A stretch of DNA of 51,411 nt from the NCBI RefSeq assembly GCF_001921205.1, contig NZ_MSIE01000076.1, positions 1 through 51,411 on the forward strand, read 5' to 3'. Of this stretch, positions 35,469-42,963 are shown one piece after another. The notes under the pieces were generated by a model, which was not told the origin of the DNA, searched no databases, and worked only from the letters and a program-made list of their open reading frames with translations. The DNA is from Actinophytocola xanthii. GTDB taxonomy: Bacteria; Actinomycetota; Actinomycetes; Mycobacteriales; Pseudonocardiaceae. The translations under genes were made by a program, and so were the position numbers. Each line of letters starts with the position of its first letter. Within the stretch, counting starts at the first letter, position 1.

Positions 35469-36378
35469 AACCGGTCACCGCCAGGAAGACGTCCTCGAGA
35501 CTCGGACGAACCGTCCGTACGTCGGTGAGCACCGCGTCGTGCCGGTGGCACCACCTGACCACGGTGTCCAGTACCGCACCCAACCCGTCCGGTCCCAGGT
35601 CGGCGATCTCGTACTCACCGGGCGCCAGCTCGACGATCGACAGGGTGAGTTCCTCGACCGGCAGCCCGGCCCGGGTACGGACGAGCACCCGCTCGATGCC
35701 GGCCGCCGCGGTCAGCGCGGCGGGTGAGCCGGCGACGGCGACCTGGCCGTCCCGCATGATCACGACCTGGTCGGCCAACCGTTCGGCCTCGTCGAGGAGA
35801 TGGGTGGTGAGCAGCACCGCGACCCCGCTGTCGCGCAGCTGCTCCACGAGCTCCCAGGTGGTGTGCCGCGCCGCGACGTCCATCCCGGCGGTCGGCTCGT
35901 CGAGGAACACCACCGCCGGGCGTCCGACGAGCGCCATCGCCAGGTGCAGCCGCTGCTTCTCGCCGCCGGACAGCCTGCGGTACTCGGTGCGCAGGAACGG
36001 AACCAGCCCGAGCCGCTCAGCGAGCTCACCGACGTCGAGCGGCTCGGCCGCGAACGACGCCAGCAGCGACATCATCTCCCCCGGCCGCGCCAGGGGGTGG
36101 GCGCCACCGGACTGCAGCATCACGCCCAGGTGCGGGACCACCAGCTCGTGGTCGAACCACGGGTCCCGGCCAAGGACCCGGACCCGTCCACGCGAGGGCG
36201 GCCGATACCCCTCGCACACCTCGACCGTGGAGGTCTTGCCCGCGCCGTTGGGCCCGAGCAGCGCGAGCACACCACCGAACGGCACCTCGAACGACACCCC
36301 GCCGACCGCGGTCCGCGAGCCGTACCGCACGACCAGGTCCGCGACCTCCACGGCCGTCTCGCCTGCCGCGCTCACCAC
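35458..36378 (-). CDS. ABC transporter ATP-binding protein, DrrA-like
   Basis: 306 residues. Walker A 'LLGPNGAGKTSTVEVCEGY', signature 'LSGGEKQRLHLAMALVGRP', Walker B 'VVFLDEPTAGMD' and switch 'LLTTHLLDEAERL'. A C-terminal domain of about 90 residues after the ATPase resembles DrrA-type exporters. Start is GTG 36378 (or the GTG at 36375) after AGGGGGAG. A perfect palindrome lies 15 bp upstream of the start, and a MarR gene lies next upstream in the same direction. Confidence 0.92.
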   Translation of the reverse strand: MVSAAGETAVEVADLVVRYGSRTAVGGVSFEVPFGGVLALLGPNGAGKTSTVEVCEGYRPPSRGRVRVLGRDPWFDHELVVPHLGVMLQSGGAHPLARPGEMMSLLASFAAEPLDVGELAERLGLVPFLRTEYRRLSGGEKQRLHLAMALVGRPAVVFLDEPTAGMDVAARHTTWELVEQLRDSGVAVLLTTHLLDEAERLADQVVIMRDGQVAVAGSPAALTAAAGIERVLVRTRAGLPVEELTLSIVELAPGEYEIADLGPDGLGAVLDTVVRWCHRHDAVLTDVRTVRPSLEDVFLAVTGCDT

Positions 36379-36392
36379 TCCCCCTACCGTCT

Positions 36393-36408
36393 CTACGACG
36401 TGTCGTAG
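36393..36408. promoter_or_regulatory. Perfect palindrome before the ABC-2 exporter operon
   Basis: CTACGAC-GT-GTCGTAG, 7-bp perfect arms, 15 nt upstream of the ATPase start. A related half site, ACGTAGTAG, follows at 36418-36426. It is placed to act as an operator; the binding protein is unknown, and the adjacent MarR is one candidate. Confidence 0.55.
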
Positions 36409-36483
36409 TAATGCGGGACGTAGTAGACCACGCGTCGTCCGCAGCCGCCGGAGCCGGGGTGAGAACGCGTGTCTCGCGGTGGC

Positions 36484-36936
36484 TCACTCCCTGTCGTCGG
36501 ACTGGGATCGACCGGGTGCGGTCAGGTCCGCGAGCTGGTTCAGGACCTCGATGAAGGTGCGGCGCTTCGCCGGGGGTACCGAGGCGAGGAACTCGGCCTC
36601 CATCGCACGGATGTCGACGCGGCAGGAGGCGAGCACCGCGCGGCCCTCGTCGGTCAACGCGACTACCCGGTTGCGCCTGTCGGTGGGATCTGGGGTGCGG
36701 CTGAGCAACCGCCGGGACTCCAGCCGGTCCAGGATCGGGATGAGCCGTGTCTTGTCCCGGTGCACCGCAGCCGCCAGTTCGGCCTGGGTCGGTGCGGCAG
36801 CGGACTCGAGGGCGCTGAGCACGGTGTAGTCCCACATCTCGATCTCGTGCGCGCGCAGGATCGGTGTTTCGGCGTCGATCATCATCCTGGTCAGGCGGGC
36901 GAACGACGCTCCGAGGTCGTGGCGCTGTCCCGTCAT
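36484..36936 (-). CDS. MarR-family regulator
   Basis: 150 residues from ATG 36936; an ATG four codons upstream (36948) is equally possible, and neither has a clear ribosome site. The winged helix reads 'PTQAELAAAVHRDKTRLIPILDRLESRRLLSRTPDPTDRRNRVVALTDEG', textbook MarR. It is divergent from the TIGR03086 gene and upstream of the ABC exporter. Confidence 0.9.
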   Translation of the reverse strand: MTGQRHDLGASFARLTRMMIDAETPILRAHEIEMWDYTVLSALESAAAPTQAELAAAVHRDKTRLIPILDRLESRRLLSRTPDPTDRRNRVVALTDEGRAVLASCRVDIRAMEAEFLASVPPAKRRTFIEVLNQLADLTAPGRSQSDDRE

Positions 36937-36955
36937 GGTTACGACCATACACGTT

Positions 36956-36983
36956 GACTAATCATCTTCTACAGTAGATAGTC
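36956..36983. promoter_or_regulatory. Candidate MarR operator in the divergent promoter
   Basis: TCTAC-A-GTAGA palindrome at 36968-36978, flanked by a wider GACTA (36956-36960) / TAGTC (36979-36983) repeat that is not concentric with it. It fills most of the 52-bp gap between the MarR and TIGR03086 starts and is far more AT-rich than its surroundings. Confidence 0.5.
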
Positions 36984-36988
36984 TGCCC

Positions 36989-37588
36989 ATGCATATCATT
37001 GACCTCCATCGTCGCGCACTCGACGCCGTCCGACCGATCGTCGCGCGAGTCCGACCCGCCGACCTGGACCGCCCGACCCCGTGCGCCGGCTGGGACCTGC
37101 GGACGTTGTTGTCGCACATGATCGGCCAGGACCATGGTTTCGCCGCCGCCGTGCTGGCTGACGTGTCAGCCGAGGCGTTCGCCCCCCGCACACCCACCAT
37201 CGAAGCCCACGAGGCCGGCGCCGCCGCGGTGGTCGCGGCGTTCGCCGCCGCCGACCCCGTCCGGCAGGTGCTCCTGGCGGAGCTCGGCGGCCGCCGTTTC
37301 CCACTCCCCAGCGTGATCGGCTTCCACCTGCTCGACACGCTGGTCCACGGCTGGGACGTGGCCGTCAGCCTCGACACGGGTGTCGACTACGACGACGACC
37401 TGCTCGCCGCCGCACAAACCCAGGCCGAACTGGTGCCCGCGGGACCCGCCCGCGCCCCTGCGTTCGGCCCCATCCTGCCGATCGCGGACGAGTCCACCGC
37501 CTGGGCGCGCACCCTGGCCCTGCTGGGCCGCGATTCACACTGGACAGTGGAGCGTTCACCATCGGCGCGCACTCCTGCGGGGCGGTGA
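36989..37588 (+). CDS. TIGR03086-family metal-binding protein (DinB-like fold)
   Basis: 199 residues. It begins 'MHIIDLHRRALDAVRPIVARVRPADLDRPTPCAGWDLRTLLSHMIGQDHGF', the usual pattern of mycothiol-dependent maleylpyruvate isomerase N-domains and TIGR03086. Candidate metal ligands are His43 ('LLSHMIG'), with later His residues in 'GFHLLDTLVHGWDVA'. These proteins are four-helix bundles linked to mycothiol-dependent reactions. It overlaps the following RidA frame and is divergent from MarR. Confidence 0.87.
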   Translation: MHIIDLHRRALDAVRPIVARVRPADLDRPTPCAGWDLRTLLSHMIGQDHGFAAAVLADVSAEAFAPRTPTIEAHEAGAAAVVAAFAAADPVRQVLLAELGGRRFPLPSVIGFHLLDTLVHGWDVAVSLDTGVDYDDDLLAAAQTQAELVPAGPARAPAFGPILPIADESTAWARTLALLGRDSHWTVERSPSARTPAGR

Positions 37589-37593
37589 ACCAG

Positions 37594-38004
37594 ATGACCG
37601 CGAAGATCACCCGCATCAATCCTGATCAACTGCACAAGCCACCGGGTTACCACCACGTCACCGTCGTGGAGGCCGGGCGAACCGCCTTTCTAGCTGGCCA
37701 GTGCCCGATCGACGCGTCAGGTGCGCTGATCGGCGAGGGTGACCTGAACGTCCAGATCGACCAGATCGCGAAGAACGCTGTGATCGCGCTCGCCGCGGTT
37801 GGCGCGCAGCCGAGCCACGTTGTCCGCACGGTGGTGTACGTGGTCAGTGCCGACAGGTCGGTGCTTTCCGCCGCGTGGGACCGGCTGACCCACTCACCTG
37901 TCGGGGCCGCGTTCACCACCGCGAGTACCTTGCTCGGGGTCGCACAACTCGGGTTCCCCGGCCAACTCGTCGAAGTGGATCTCACCGCGGCGCTGCCAGC
38001 ATGA
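37594..38004 (+). CDS. RidA-family protein (reactive imine/enamine deaminase-like)
   Basis: 136 residues from ATG 37594; a GTG at 37585 overlapping the previous stop is also possible. It contains the RidA core 'VTVVEAGRTAFLAGQCPIDASGALIGEGDLNVQIDQIAKNAVIALAAVGA' and 'TLLGVAQLGFPGQLVEVDLTAAL'. The Arg that binds the carboxylate in RidA proper ('R-x-C/V' near the end of strand 4) is not evident: the motif here is 'PSHVVRTVVYVV', where Arg may serve. It is likely co-transcribed with the TIGR03086 gene. Confidence 0.87.
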   Translation: MTAKITRINPDQLHKPPGYHHVTVVEAGRTAFLAGQCPIDASGALIGEGDLNVQIDQIAKNAVIALAAVGAQPSHVVRTVVYVVSADRSVLSAAWDRLTHSPVGAAFTTASTLLGVAQLGFPGQLVEVDLTAALPA

Positions 38005-38035
38005 CAGTGCTGTGTGGACCGGGTCGACACCGTCC

Positions 38036-40264
38036 TCAGGACCGTTTCGACGCCTCGATCCGGAGGTGCTCGGCGGCCGGCGGGAGCGCCTCCCGGCTCA
38101 TGCGGCTGCGCTGCCAGTCCCGCCACCGCCGTTCGCGCAGGTCCCGTTCCCAGGCGACCCACTTCCGACCTTCGGCCGCGATGGCCTCGAGGATGTGCAG
38201 GGCGACCATGACACCGGACGCGTCGAGTTCCACCTTGTCCAGGTACGACTGGTCCTCGTCGGCCGACTCGCCGAGTTCGCCGTCGACGTTGTTCACCACG
38301 ATCTCGATGTCCTGCTGGTGCACCAGGGACAGCCGAAGCAGGCGGCGCAGCACCAGGGACCTCCGGTCGGTGCGGAGTACCTCCGATCCCCGGTACACGA
38401 TGTGCTCCTGCCCCTCCTTGTCGGAGGTGTAGCCGAACTCGATCACGTTGACCGAGGCGAGCGCGTCGTAGCCGAACGAGGTGCGCCGTTCGTGGTAGAT
38501 CGTCCCGGTCTCGAAGTCGAGGTCGAACTCCACCTCGCGAACGCCGTTCTCGGTGAGGAGGAAGACCAGGACCACGTACTCCGCGTAGCGGAACGGCCCG
38601 TTGGCCACCCTGGCTCGCTTGGCGCGCCGTTTGCCCTCGGTGAGCACGATGTGTGCGATCACGTCGCGGTTGTTGAGGCGGCACTGGGTGATCGCTCGCG
38701 ACTTCAGGTAGTTCTTGTCGTTCTCCAGCCAGGTGGCCATCTCGATGTCGGTCGGCCGGTCGCACAGCCGCTCCCGCCAGCGCTCGTACTCCCGCAGCTC
38801 GTCGGCGAAGAGCTGGTCGAGCTCGACGTGTTCCCGCGCCATCGCCCGACGGTGCGCGAGGGCGGTGGCGAGGTTGACGCAGGCGACGCAGCCCGCGACG
38901 AGCGCCACGATCGACAGCGCGGTCGGCGCTGGTGCCACCCGCCTCGCCGCGTCGACCAGGACGATCGCGCCGATGCCTGCCACCGCCCAGCCGCAGGCGA
39001 GGCCGAGAACCGCCGACTTCTCCGGCCGCAGTGTCGTGCCGGGGTCGACCAGCGTGTCCGCTCGCCACCGTTCGAAGGTCTGCCTGGCATGCCACCGGAT
39101 GAGCCAGTTCAGGGTCGGCGGCGGCACCGCGCGGTAGGCGTACAGCCGGACCAGCCGGGCGTAGAGCGCTGCCTGGGTCTCCGCGGTGTCCGCGCGCCAC
39201 TTCTCGGTGTTCAGGGTGGCCGGCCGGTCGGGTGAGAAGTACCGCAGGGAGATGTAGCCGCTGGAGAAGTAGTAGCCGATCCGCCGGCGGATCTCGTTCG
39301 CCCGCTTGTACGGTTCGGGCAGGGCCTTGTAGGACCTGTCGTAGCGGTTCAGCGGCTTGGGAAGGTCGTCGTGGTCCGCCTTCATCCGGCGCCGGATGCC
39401 CGGCGTGTACACGACCGACGCGAACAGGACCGCCATCGTCGCGCCGAGCAGGACCAGAACCACGGGCAGCACGAGGAACCCGACGCCGTCGGCGGTGGCC
39501 ACGCTCGCCCCGAGGGCGAGGACGGCGCCCGCGGCTCCGAGCACCGCCCGTATCCGGGCGACCGACCGCACGCGACCGTGTTCGAGGGGGATCGGTGAGG
39601 CGGGCTGCGGTCTCGTCGGGTCGGAATGGAAGTACTTCCACGCCCGTTCGGTCCGGTTGTCCTTCAGCCGGCCGGCCGCGACGTTCTGGGCGTTCAACCG
39701 GTCGATCTGGTCCTGGGTGATGCCGTCGCGAAGCATGTCCAGGTGGCGGAAGATCTCTTCCTGGCGCGCCCACGGGACCGCCTGGATGTCGACCAGGGCG
39801 TCCGGGTCCCCCGACCGCGTGCCGGTCTCCTCGGCGAGCGCCAGCGCGCGCCGAGCCTGGTCCTTGACGACATCGAGGGCATCGGTCCACTCGTCGGGGT
39901 CGAAACGCTGCGCGGTGAGCACCGCGCGTTCGAGCTTGTCCAGCTCCGGCGGCCCCAGCTGGTTGACCGGCCGATGGCTGAGCACGGACAGCGCGTAGTA
40001 GTAGGCGACCTCGGTGGTCTCGAAGCCGGCGTCCAGTGCCTGGCCGATCAGCTCCTCCGCCACCCGCGGAATTCCGCCGTCGAGGTGGTTGAGCGCGACC
40101 CGGTACTTCCGCTCGGCCGAGTCGTCGCCGGCGACCTGGTAGATCGTCTCGTGCTTGTGGAAGACCGCGTCTCCTTCGACGACGCCGATCTGGTTGTCCA
40201 CCTTCGCGTTGTCGCGTGCGGTGTTCTCGACTCCCGGCTCGGTGGCCGACCGGTCCTCGGTCAT
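38036..40264 (-). CDS. Membrane protein with N-terminal amyloid-like motif, partner of the nucleosidase
   Basis: 742 residues from ATG 40264, overlapping the nucleosidase stop as ATGA. Residues 14-35 hold an Asn/Gly/Val motif (N14-T-A...A20, V22, 'QIGVVEGDAVF' 25-35) related to the C-terminus of the upstream enzyme. Residues 50-150 are helical and TPR-like ('RVALNHLDGGIPRVAEELIGQALDAGFETTEVAYYYALSVLS'). Two hydrophobic hairpins follow, about 236-286 and 418-470, with long basic and aromatic loops between. The C-terminal 230 residues form a mixed, probably cytoplasmic domain ('YAEYVVLVFLLTENGVREVEFDLDFETGTIYHERRTSFGYDALASV'). I recognise no catalytic family. The context suggests a membrane receptor or executor in a conflict system. 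Confidence 0.8.
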   Translation of the reverse strand: MTEDRSATEPGVENTARDNAKVDNQIGVVEGDAVFHKHETIYQVAGDDSAERKYRVALNHLDGGIPRVAEELIGQALDAGFETTEVAYYYALSVLSHRPVNQLGPPELDKLERAVLTAQRFDPDEWTDALDVVKDQARRALALAEETGTRSGDPDALVDIQAVPWARQEEIFRHLDMLRDGITQDQIDRLNAQNVAAGRLKDNRTERAWKYFHSDPTRPQPASPIPLEHGRVRSVARIRAVLGAAGAVLALGASVATADGVGFLVLPVVLVLLGATMAVLFASVVYTPGIRRRMKADHDDLPKPLNRYDRSYKALPEPYKRANEIRRRIGYYFSSGYISLRYFSPDRPATLNTEKWRADTAETQAALYARLVRLYAYRAVPPPTLNWLIRWHARQTFERWRADTLVDPGTTLRPEKSAVLGLACGWAVAGIGAIVLVDAARRVAPAPTALSIVALVAGCVACVNLATALAHRRAMAREHVELDQLFADELREYERWRERLCDRPTDIEMATWLENDKNYLKSRAITQCRLNNRDVIAHIVLTEGKRRAKRARVANGPFRYAEYVVLVFLLTENGVREVEFDLDFETGTIYHERRTSFGYDALASVNVIEFGYTSDKEGQEHIVYRGSEVLRTDRRSLVLRRLLRLSLVHQQDIEIVVNNVDGELGESADEDQSYLDKVELDASGVMVALHILEAIAAEGRKWVAWERDLRERRWRDWQRSRMSREALPPAAEHLRIEASKRS

Positions 40265-41139
40265 GACCTGCCCTCCCGTCGGTCCGCCGTGCCGAACTGG
40301 ACCGGCCCGTGTACGACCCCGATCTGGGCGACGACGTTCGCGTGCCCTGATGCGGTGTTGGTGACCGTGTGGCCCTTCGGCGGGCGCCGCTCGGCGCTGT
40401 CCGCGTCCGCCTCGGGGTCGAGCCGGGCGACCACGGCAGCCGCGAACGCCGCGGCGTTGTCCGCGGCCACCTGCGGTGCCCCGGTCCGGTCGGTGACCCA
40501 CTTGTCGCCGCGCGCGTGGTCGCTGATGCTCCGAATTGTGATCATGGGAGTGGCCCGGTGGAGCTGGCTCGCCTTCGCCGCACCGGCGCTTTCCATCTCG
40601 ATCGCGACGGCGTCGGCGTAGTGCTCCCGGAGCTGGACGGCGGCCGCGGAGCTCGTCGAGTCGAGGACGACCTCTCCGGCCGCGACCGGAGCGAAGACGA
40701 CATCCGGTCGGCGCGACCGGGGCTCCGCCTCCGGCCACCAGCCACCGTCGCCCTCGACGTGCCGTGCCACCTGTTCGAGGTGGTGCGCGGCGTCCCAGGC
40801 TCGCGGGCGGGCGCGGAACCCATGGTCCTCGCTGGTCCCGCCGTGGTAGCCGTAGACCCGCGTCGCGACAACGACATCGCCGAGCTGGAGCCAGTCCCGC
40901 AGTGCTCCGGCGATCCCGACGAACAGCACCGCGGCCGGGCGGAACTCGGTGATCGCCCGTTCGGTGAGCGCGGCCGCCGACGTGTTGCCCTCGCCGAGGA
41001 CGGCCAGGGCGATCGGCCGTCCGGCGAGGGTGCCCACGGTGAACAGCGTCCCGGCGGGGTGGCGGTGCACCTTCTCCTCGGTCACCCGCCGACGAACCGC
41101 CTGGTACTCCCGTTGCAGTGCGGTGAGAAGCACGATCAT
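40261..41139 (-). CDS. MTA/SAH-nucleosidase-fold (phosphorylase superfamily) effector with C-terminal motif
   Basis: 292 residues. PNP_UDP_1 fold with the residues needed for N-glycosidic cleavage: Glu11 in 'TALQREYQAV', 'VLFVGIAGALRDWLQLGDVVVAT' (72-93), Glu181/Glu183 in 'IEMESAGAA' and the acid Asp207 in 'SISDHA'. Unlike the housekeeping enzyme, it has a C-terminal tail with a short motif at 261-282 ('NTASGHANVV', 'QIGVVHG'). The related motif opens the co-translated downstream protein. Enzymes of this type are known as effectors in actinobacterial conflict systems, presumably cleaving a nucleoside or nucleotide. A TTGACG-N17-TATTCT promoter is predicted upstream. Confidence 0.87.
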   Translation of the reverse strand: MIVLLTALQREYQAVRRRVTEEKVHRHPAGTLFTVGTLAGRPIALAVLGEGNTSAAALTERAITEFRPAAVLFVGIAGALRDWLQLGDVVVATRVYGYHGGTSEDHGFRARPRAWDAAHHLEQVARHVEGDGGWWPEAEPRSRRPDVVFAPVAAGEVVLDSTSSAAAVQLREHYADAVAIEMESAGAAKASQLHRATPMITIRSISDHARGDKWVTDRTGAPQVAADNAAAFAAAVVARLDPEADADSAERRPPKGHTVTNTASGHANVVAQIGVVHGPVQFGTADRREGRS

Positions 41140-41183
41140 CAGTCTGCCCCCGACCTGTCCGTCGCTCCGGCAGGGAAAGCACG

Positions 41184-41212
41184 AGAATAGGCCGAGTCCC
41201 CCTTACCGTCAA
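41184..41212 (-). promoter_or_regulatory. Predicted promoter of the nucleosidase operon
   Basis: On the minus strand, -35 TTGACG (41212-41207) and -10 TATTCT (41189-41184) with exactly 17 nt between. This is a near-consensus housekeeping promoter, about 45 nt before the start at 41139. Its -35 box lies inside the first palindrome. Confidence 0.65.
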
Positions 41213-41219
41213 TATGACG
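41207..41219. promoter_or_regulatory. Operator 1, CGTCA-ATA-TGACG palindrome
   Basis: A 13-bp palindrome covering the -35 box of the nucleosidase promoter. It is the same 5-3-5 pattern as operator 2, with 32 bp between centres, about three helical turns. Binding by the adjacent NrtR-like protein would repress the operon. Confidence 0.7.
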
Positions 41220-41237
41220 CTTAGAGCTGCCGCGTTG

Positions 41238-41252
41238 TCGTCAAGCTGACGA
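41238..41252. promoter_or_regulatory. Operator 2, TCGTCA-AGC-TGACGA palindrome
   Basis: Perfect 6-bp arms, and the inner 13 bp match operator 1 in both arms. It lies between a TTGTCG (41235-41240) and a TAGACT (41260-41265) that could be the -35 and -10 boxes of the NrtR-like gene, so it is placed for autoregulation. Confidence 0.7.
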
Positions 41253-41272
41253 AAACCGTTAGACTCGCGAAC

Positions 41273-42019
41273 ATGCCTGTGGACCAGCCTTGGGAGATTC
41301 CTCTGGTGGCGGTTGCCGTCGACCTCGCGATACTCACTGTCCGGTCGGGACGGTTGGAGATCTTGCTCGTGCGTCGGGGGATCGAACCGTACCTCGGTTC
41401 GCTCGCCCTGCCAGGGGGGTTCCTGGCCTCGCCCGAGGAGGACCTCGACGCCGCGGCCGCGCGGGAGCTGACCGAGGAGACCGGGCTCGCCGCGAAGGGC
41501 CTGCACCTGGAACAGCTGGGTGCCTACGGTGCGCCGGACCGTGATCCGCGGGGCCGGGTGGTGACGGTGTGCTACCTCGCGCTGATGCCGGATCTGCCCC
41601 TGCCGGTGGCCGGTGGCGACGCGCGGTCCGCCGAGTGGGTACCCGTCCAGCGCGTCCTGCGCCGCAGGGCCGGGGTCGCCTTCGACCACGCGAAGATCAT
41701 CAAAGACGCCGTCGAGCGCGCGCGAAGCAAGCTCGAGTACACGACGCTGGCAACCGCGTTCTGCTCACCGGAGTTCAGCGTGAGCGAGCTGCGCCGGGTC
41801 TACGAGATCGTATGGGGCCAGCCGATCGACCCCCGCAACTTCCATCGCAAGGTGACGAGCATCGAGGACTTCCTGGTGCCGACGGGGAAGTACACGACCC
41901 GCGACGGTGGCCGGCCCGCCGCGTTGTACCGCCGCGGGTCGGCCACCCTGCTCCATCCGGCGATCCTCCGCAACGGGACGGGACGGAGGCAGCTCGCGCG
42001 GCTTCGGCAGGCCCGGTAG
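41273..42019 (+). CDS. NrtR-like regulator: Nudix domain plus C-terminal winged helix
   Basis: 248 residues from ATG 41273. A TAGACT -10 box ends 7 nt earlier and no ribosome site is present, so the mRNA may be leaderless. The Nudix domain (about 8-145) contains 'LPGGFLASPEEDLDAAAARE' followed by 'LTEETGL'; relative to the standard G-x5-E-x7-RE box there is one extra residue between the Gly and the Glu. The C-terminal winged helix ('FCSPEFSVSELRRVYEIVWGQPIDPRNFHRKV') is the NrtR DNA-binding domain. NrtR proteins bind ADP-ribose or related NAD derivatives and leave DNA. Being divergent from the nucleosidase operon with paired palindromes between, it is probably the repressor of both. Confidence 0.87.
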   Translation: MPVDQPWEIPLVAVAVDLAILTVRSGRLEILLVRRGIEPYLGSLALPGGFLASPEEDLDAAAARELTEETGLAAKGLHLEQLGAYGAPDRDPRGRVVTVCYLALMPDLPLPVAGGDARSAEWVPVQRVLRRRAGVAFDHAKIIKDAVERARSKLEYTTLATAFCSPEFSVSELRRVYEIVWGQPIDPRNFHRKVTSIEDFLVPTGKYTTRDGGRPAALYRRGSATLLHPAILRNGTGRRQLARLRQAR

Positions 42020-42051
42020 CCCTCAGGCGCCGCCCGGGCGAGACCTGGTGG

Positions 42052-42378
42052 TCAGTGGCAGTTGGTGAGGTTCTGGTCCGGCACCCAGCCCGACCGCACC
42101 CAGTCGCTGCCGTGCCCGTACCACCACCAGAGCCCGTCGGCGTAGGCCGGGGTCGCCCCGTCGATGCGGAACCCGCCGCCCGCCGGAATGGTGCCGATGA
42201 CGCCCGAGAAGCCGGGCAGTATCCGGACCCAGGTGTTCTGGTTGACGTTGCACAGCGTCGCCGCCGCGGAGGCCGAAGCCGAGGCCGTCCCGGCGGAGGC
42301 GACCGTGGCGGTCGTGGCGAGCGCGAGTCCCGCCAGGACGGCTGCGGTCATGCGGCGTAACGATCTCATCGGAGTCAT
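42052..42378 (-). CDS. Small secreted protein with SH3-like fold
   Basis: 108 residues from ATG 42378, after AAAGGAA on the minus strand. A Sec signal peptide (MTPMRSLRRMTAAVLAGLALATTATVASA) is followed by about 75 residues with paired Cys (LCNVNQNTWVRILPG ... NLTNC) and the pattern 'WWWYGHGSDWVRSGWVPDQNL', like bacterial SH3 domains that bind cell wall. The exact role is not known. Confidence 0.75.
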   Translation of the reverse strand: MTPMRSLRRMTAAVLAGLALATTATVASAGTASASASAAATLCNVNQNTWVRILPGFSGVIGTIPAGGGFRIDGATPAYADGLWWWYGHGSDWVRSGWVPDQNLTNCH

Positions 42379-42561
42379 GCGGTTCCTTTCACCCGAACAG
42401 TTCGGGGACATCATGGCCGCTTCAGGCTCCGATCGCGCGCTTTTTCACAGCAATTTCTGTGAGGCTTTTCATAACATTTCAGTGCATTTGACAGAATGTG
42501 CAGGCGAGTATTCCGGCCATGCAGTCGCCCTTGCGGCTGTTCGAACACGATGTCTGACTGA

Positions 42562-42963
42562 TCAGCTGGACCGGGGCCGACGCAGGGTGCGGGCCAGCAG
42601 GGCGAGCGGGAGCGCCACCGTCACGCCCAGGGCGAGGGTCTGGCCGATGGCGGAGCCCACCGGGAAGTGGTCGAGGTGTGTCGCGTGGAAGACGAAATGC
42701 GGCACGGTGAAGACCAGGTTCGCCGCCAGGGCCGTGCGCACCAGCCGGCGTTCCAGGGTCACGGCCGCCACCACCAGCACCGACACGTACGCCAGGGTCA
42801 GCGCGCCGACATCGCGCATCAGGTGCTCGTTGTAGGGCGGCAGCAGGGACACCCACGGGGTGGCCGCGGTCGGGAAGTCGTCGTAGAACCACCTCGGCGC
42901 GAACAGCTGCACGAGGCCGGCGAGGCCCTGCGCCACCGCCAGGAAGACCAGCCCGGCCCTCAT
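42562..42963 (-). CDS. Small four-helix membrane protein of the ECF41 operon
   Basis: 133 residues, four hydrophobic helices ('AGLVFLAVAQGLAGLVQLF', 'GALTLAYVSVLVVAAVTL', 'TALAANLVFTVPHFVFHATHL', 'IGQTLALGVTVALPLALLA'). I do not recognise a named function. ATG 42963 overlaps the preceding NmrA-type gene's stop as ATGA, so it is the last gene of the sigma factor operon. Confidence 0.77.
   Translation of the reverse strand: MRAGLVFLAVAQGLAGLVQLFAPRWFYDDFPTAATPWVSLLPPYNEHLMRDVGALTLAYVSVLVVAAVTLERRLVRTALAANLVFTVPHFVFHATHLDHFPVGSAIGQTLALGVTVALPLALLARTLRRPRSS

Noticed and set aside
40265-41689. Upstream extension of the 742-residue membrane protein frame
   Set aside because: The extension overlaps the nucleosidase gene and the divergent NrtR-like gene in another frame and lacks codon bias. 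ATG 40264 in the ATGA overlap is the natural start.
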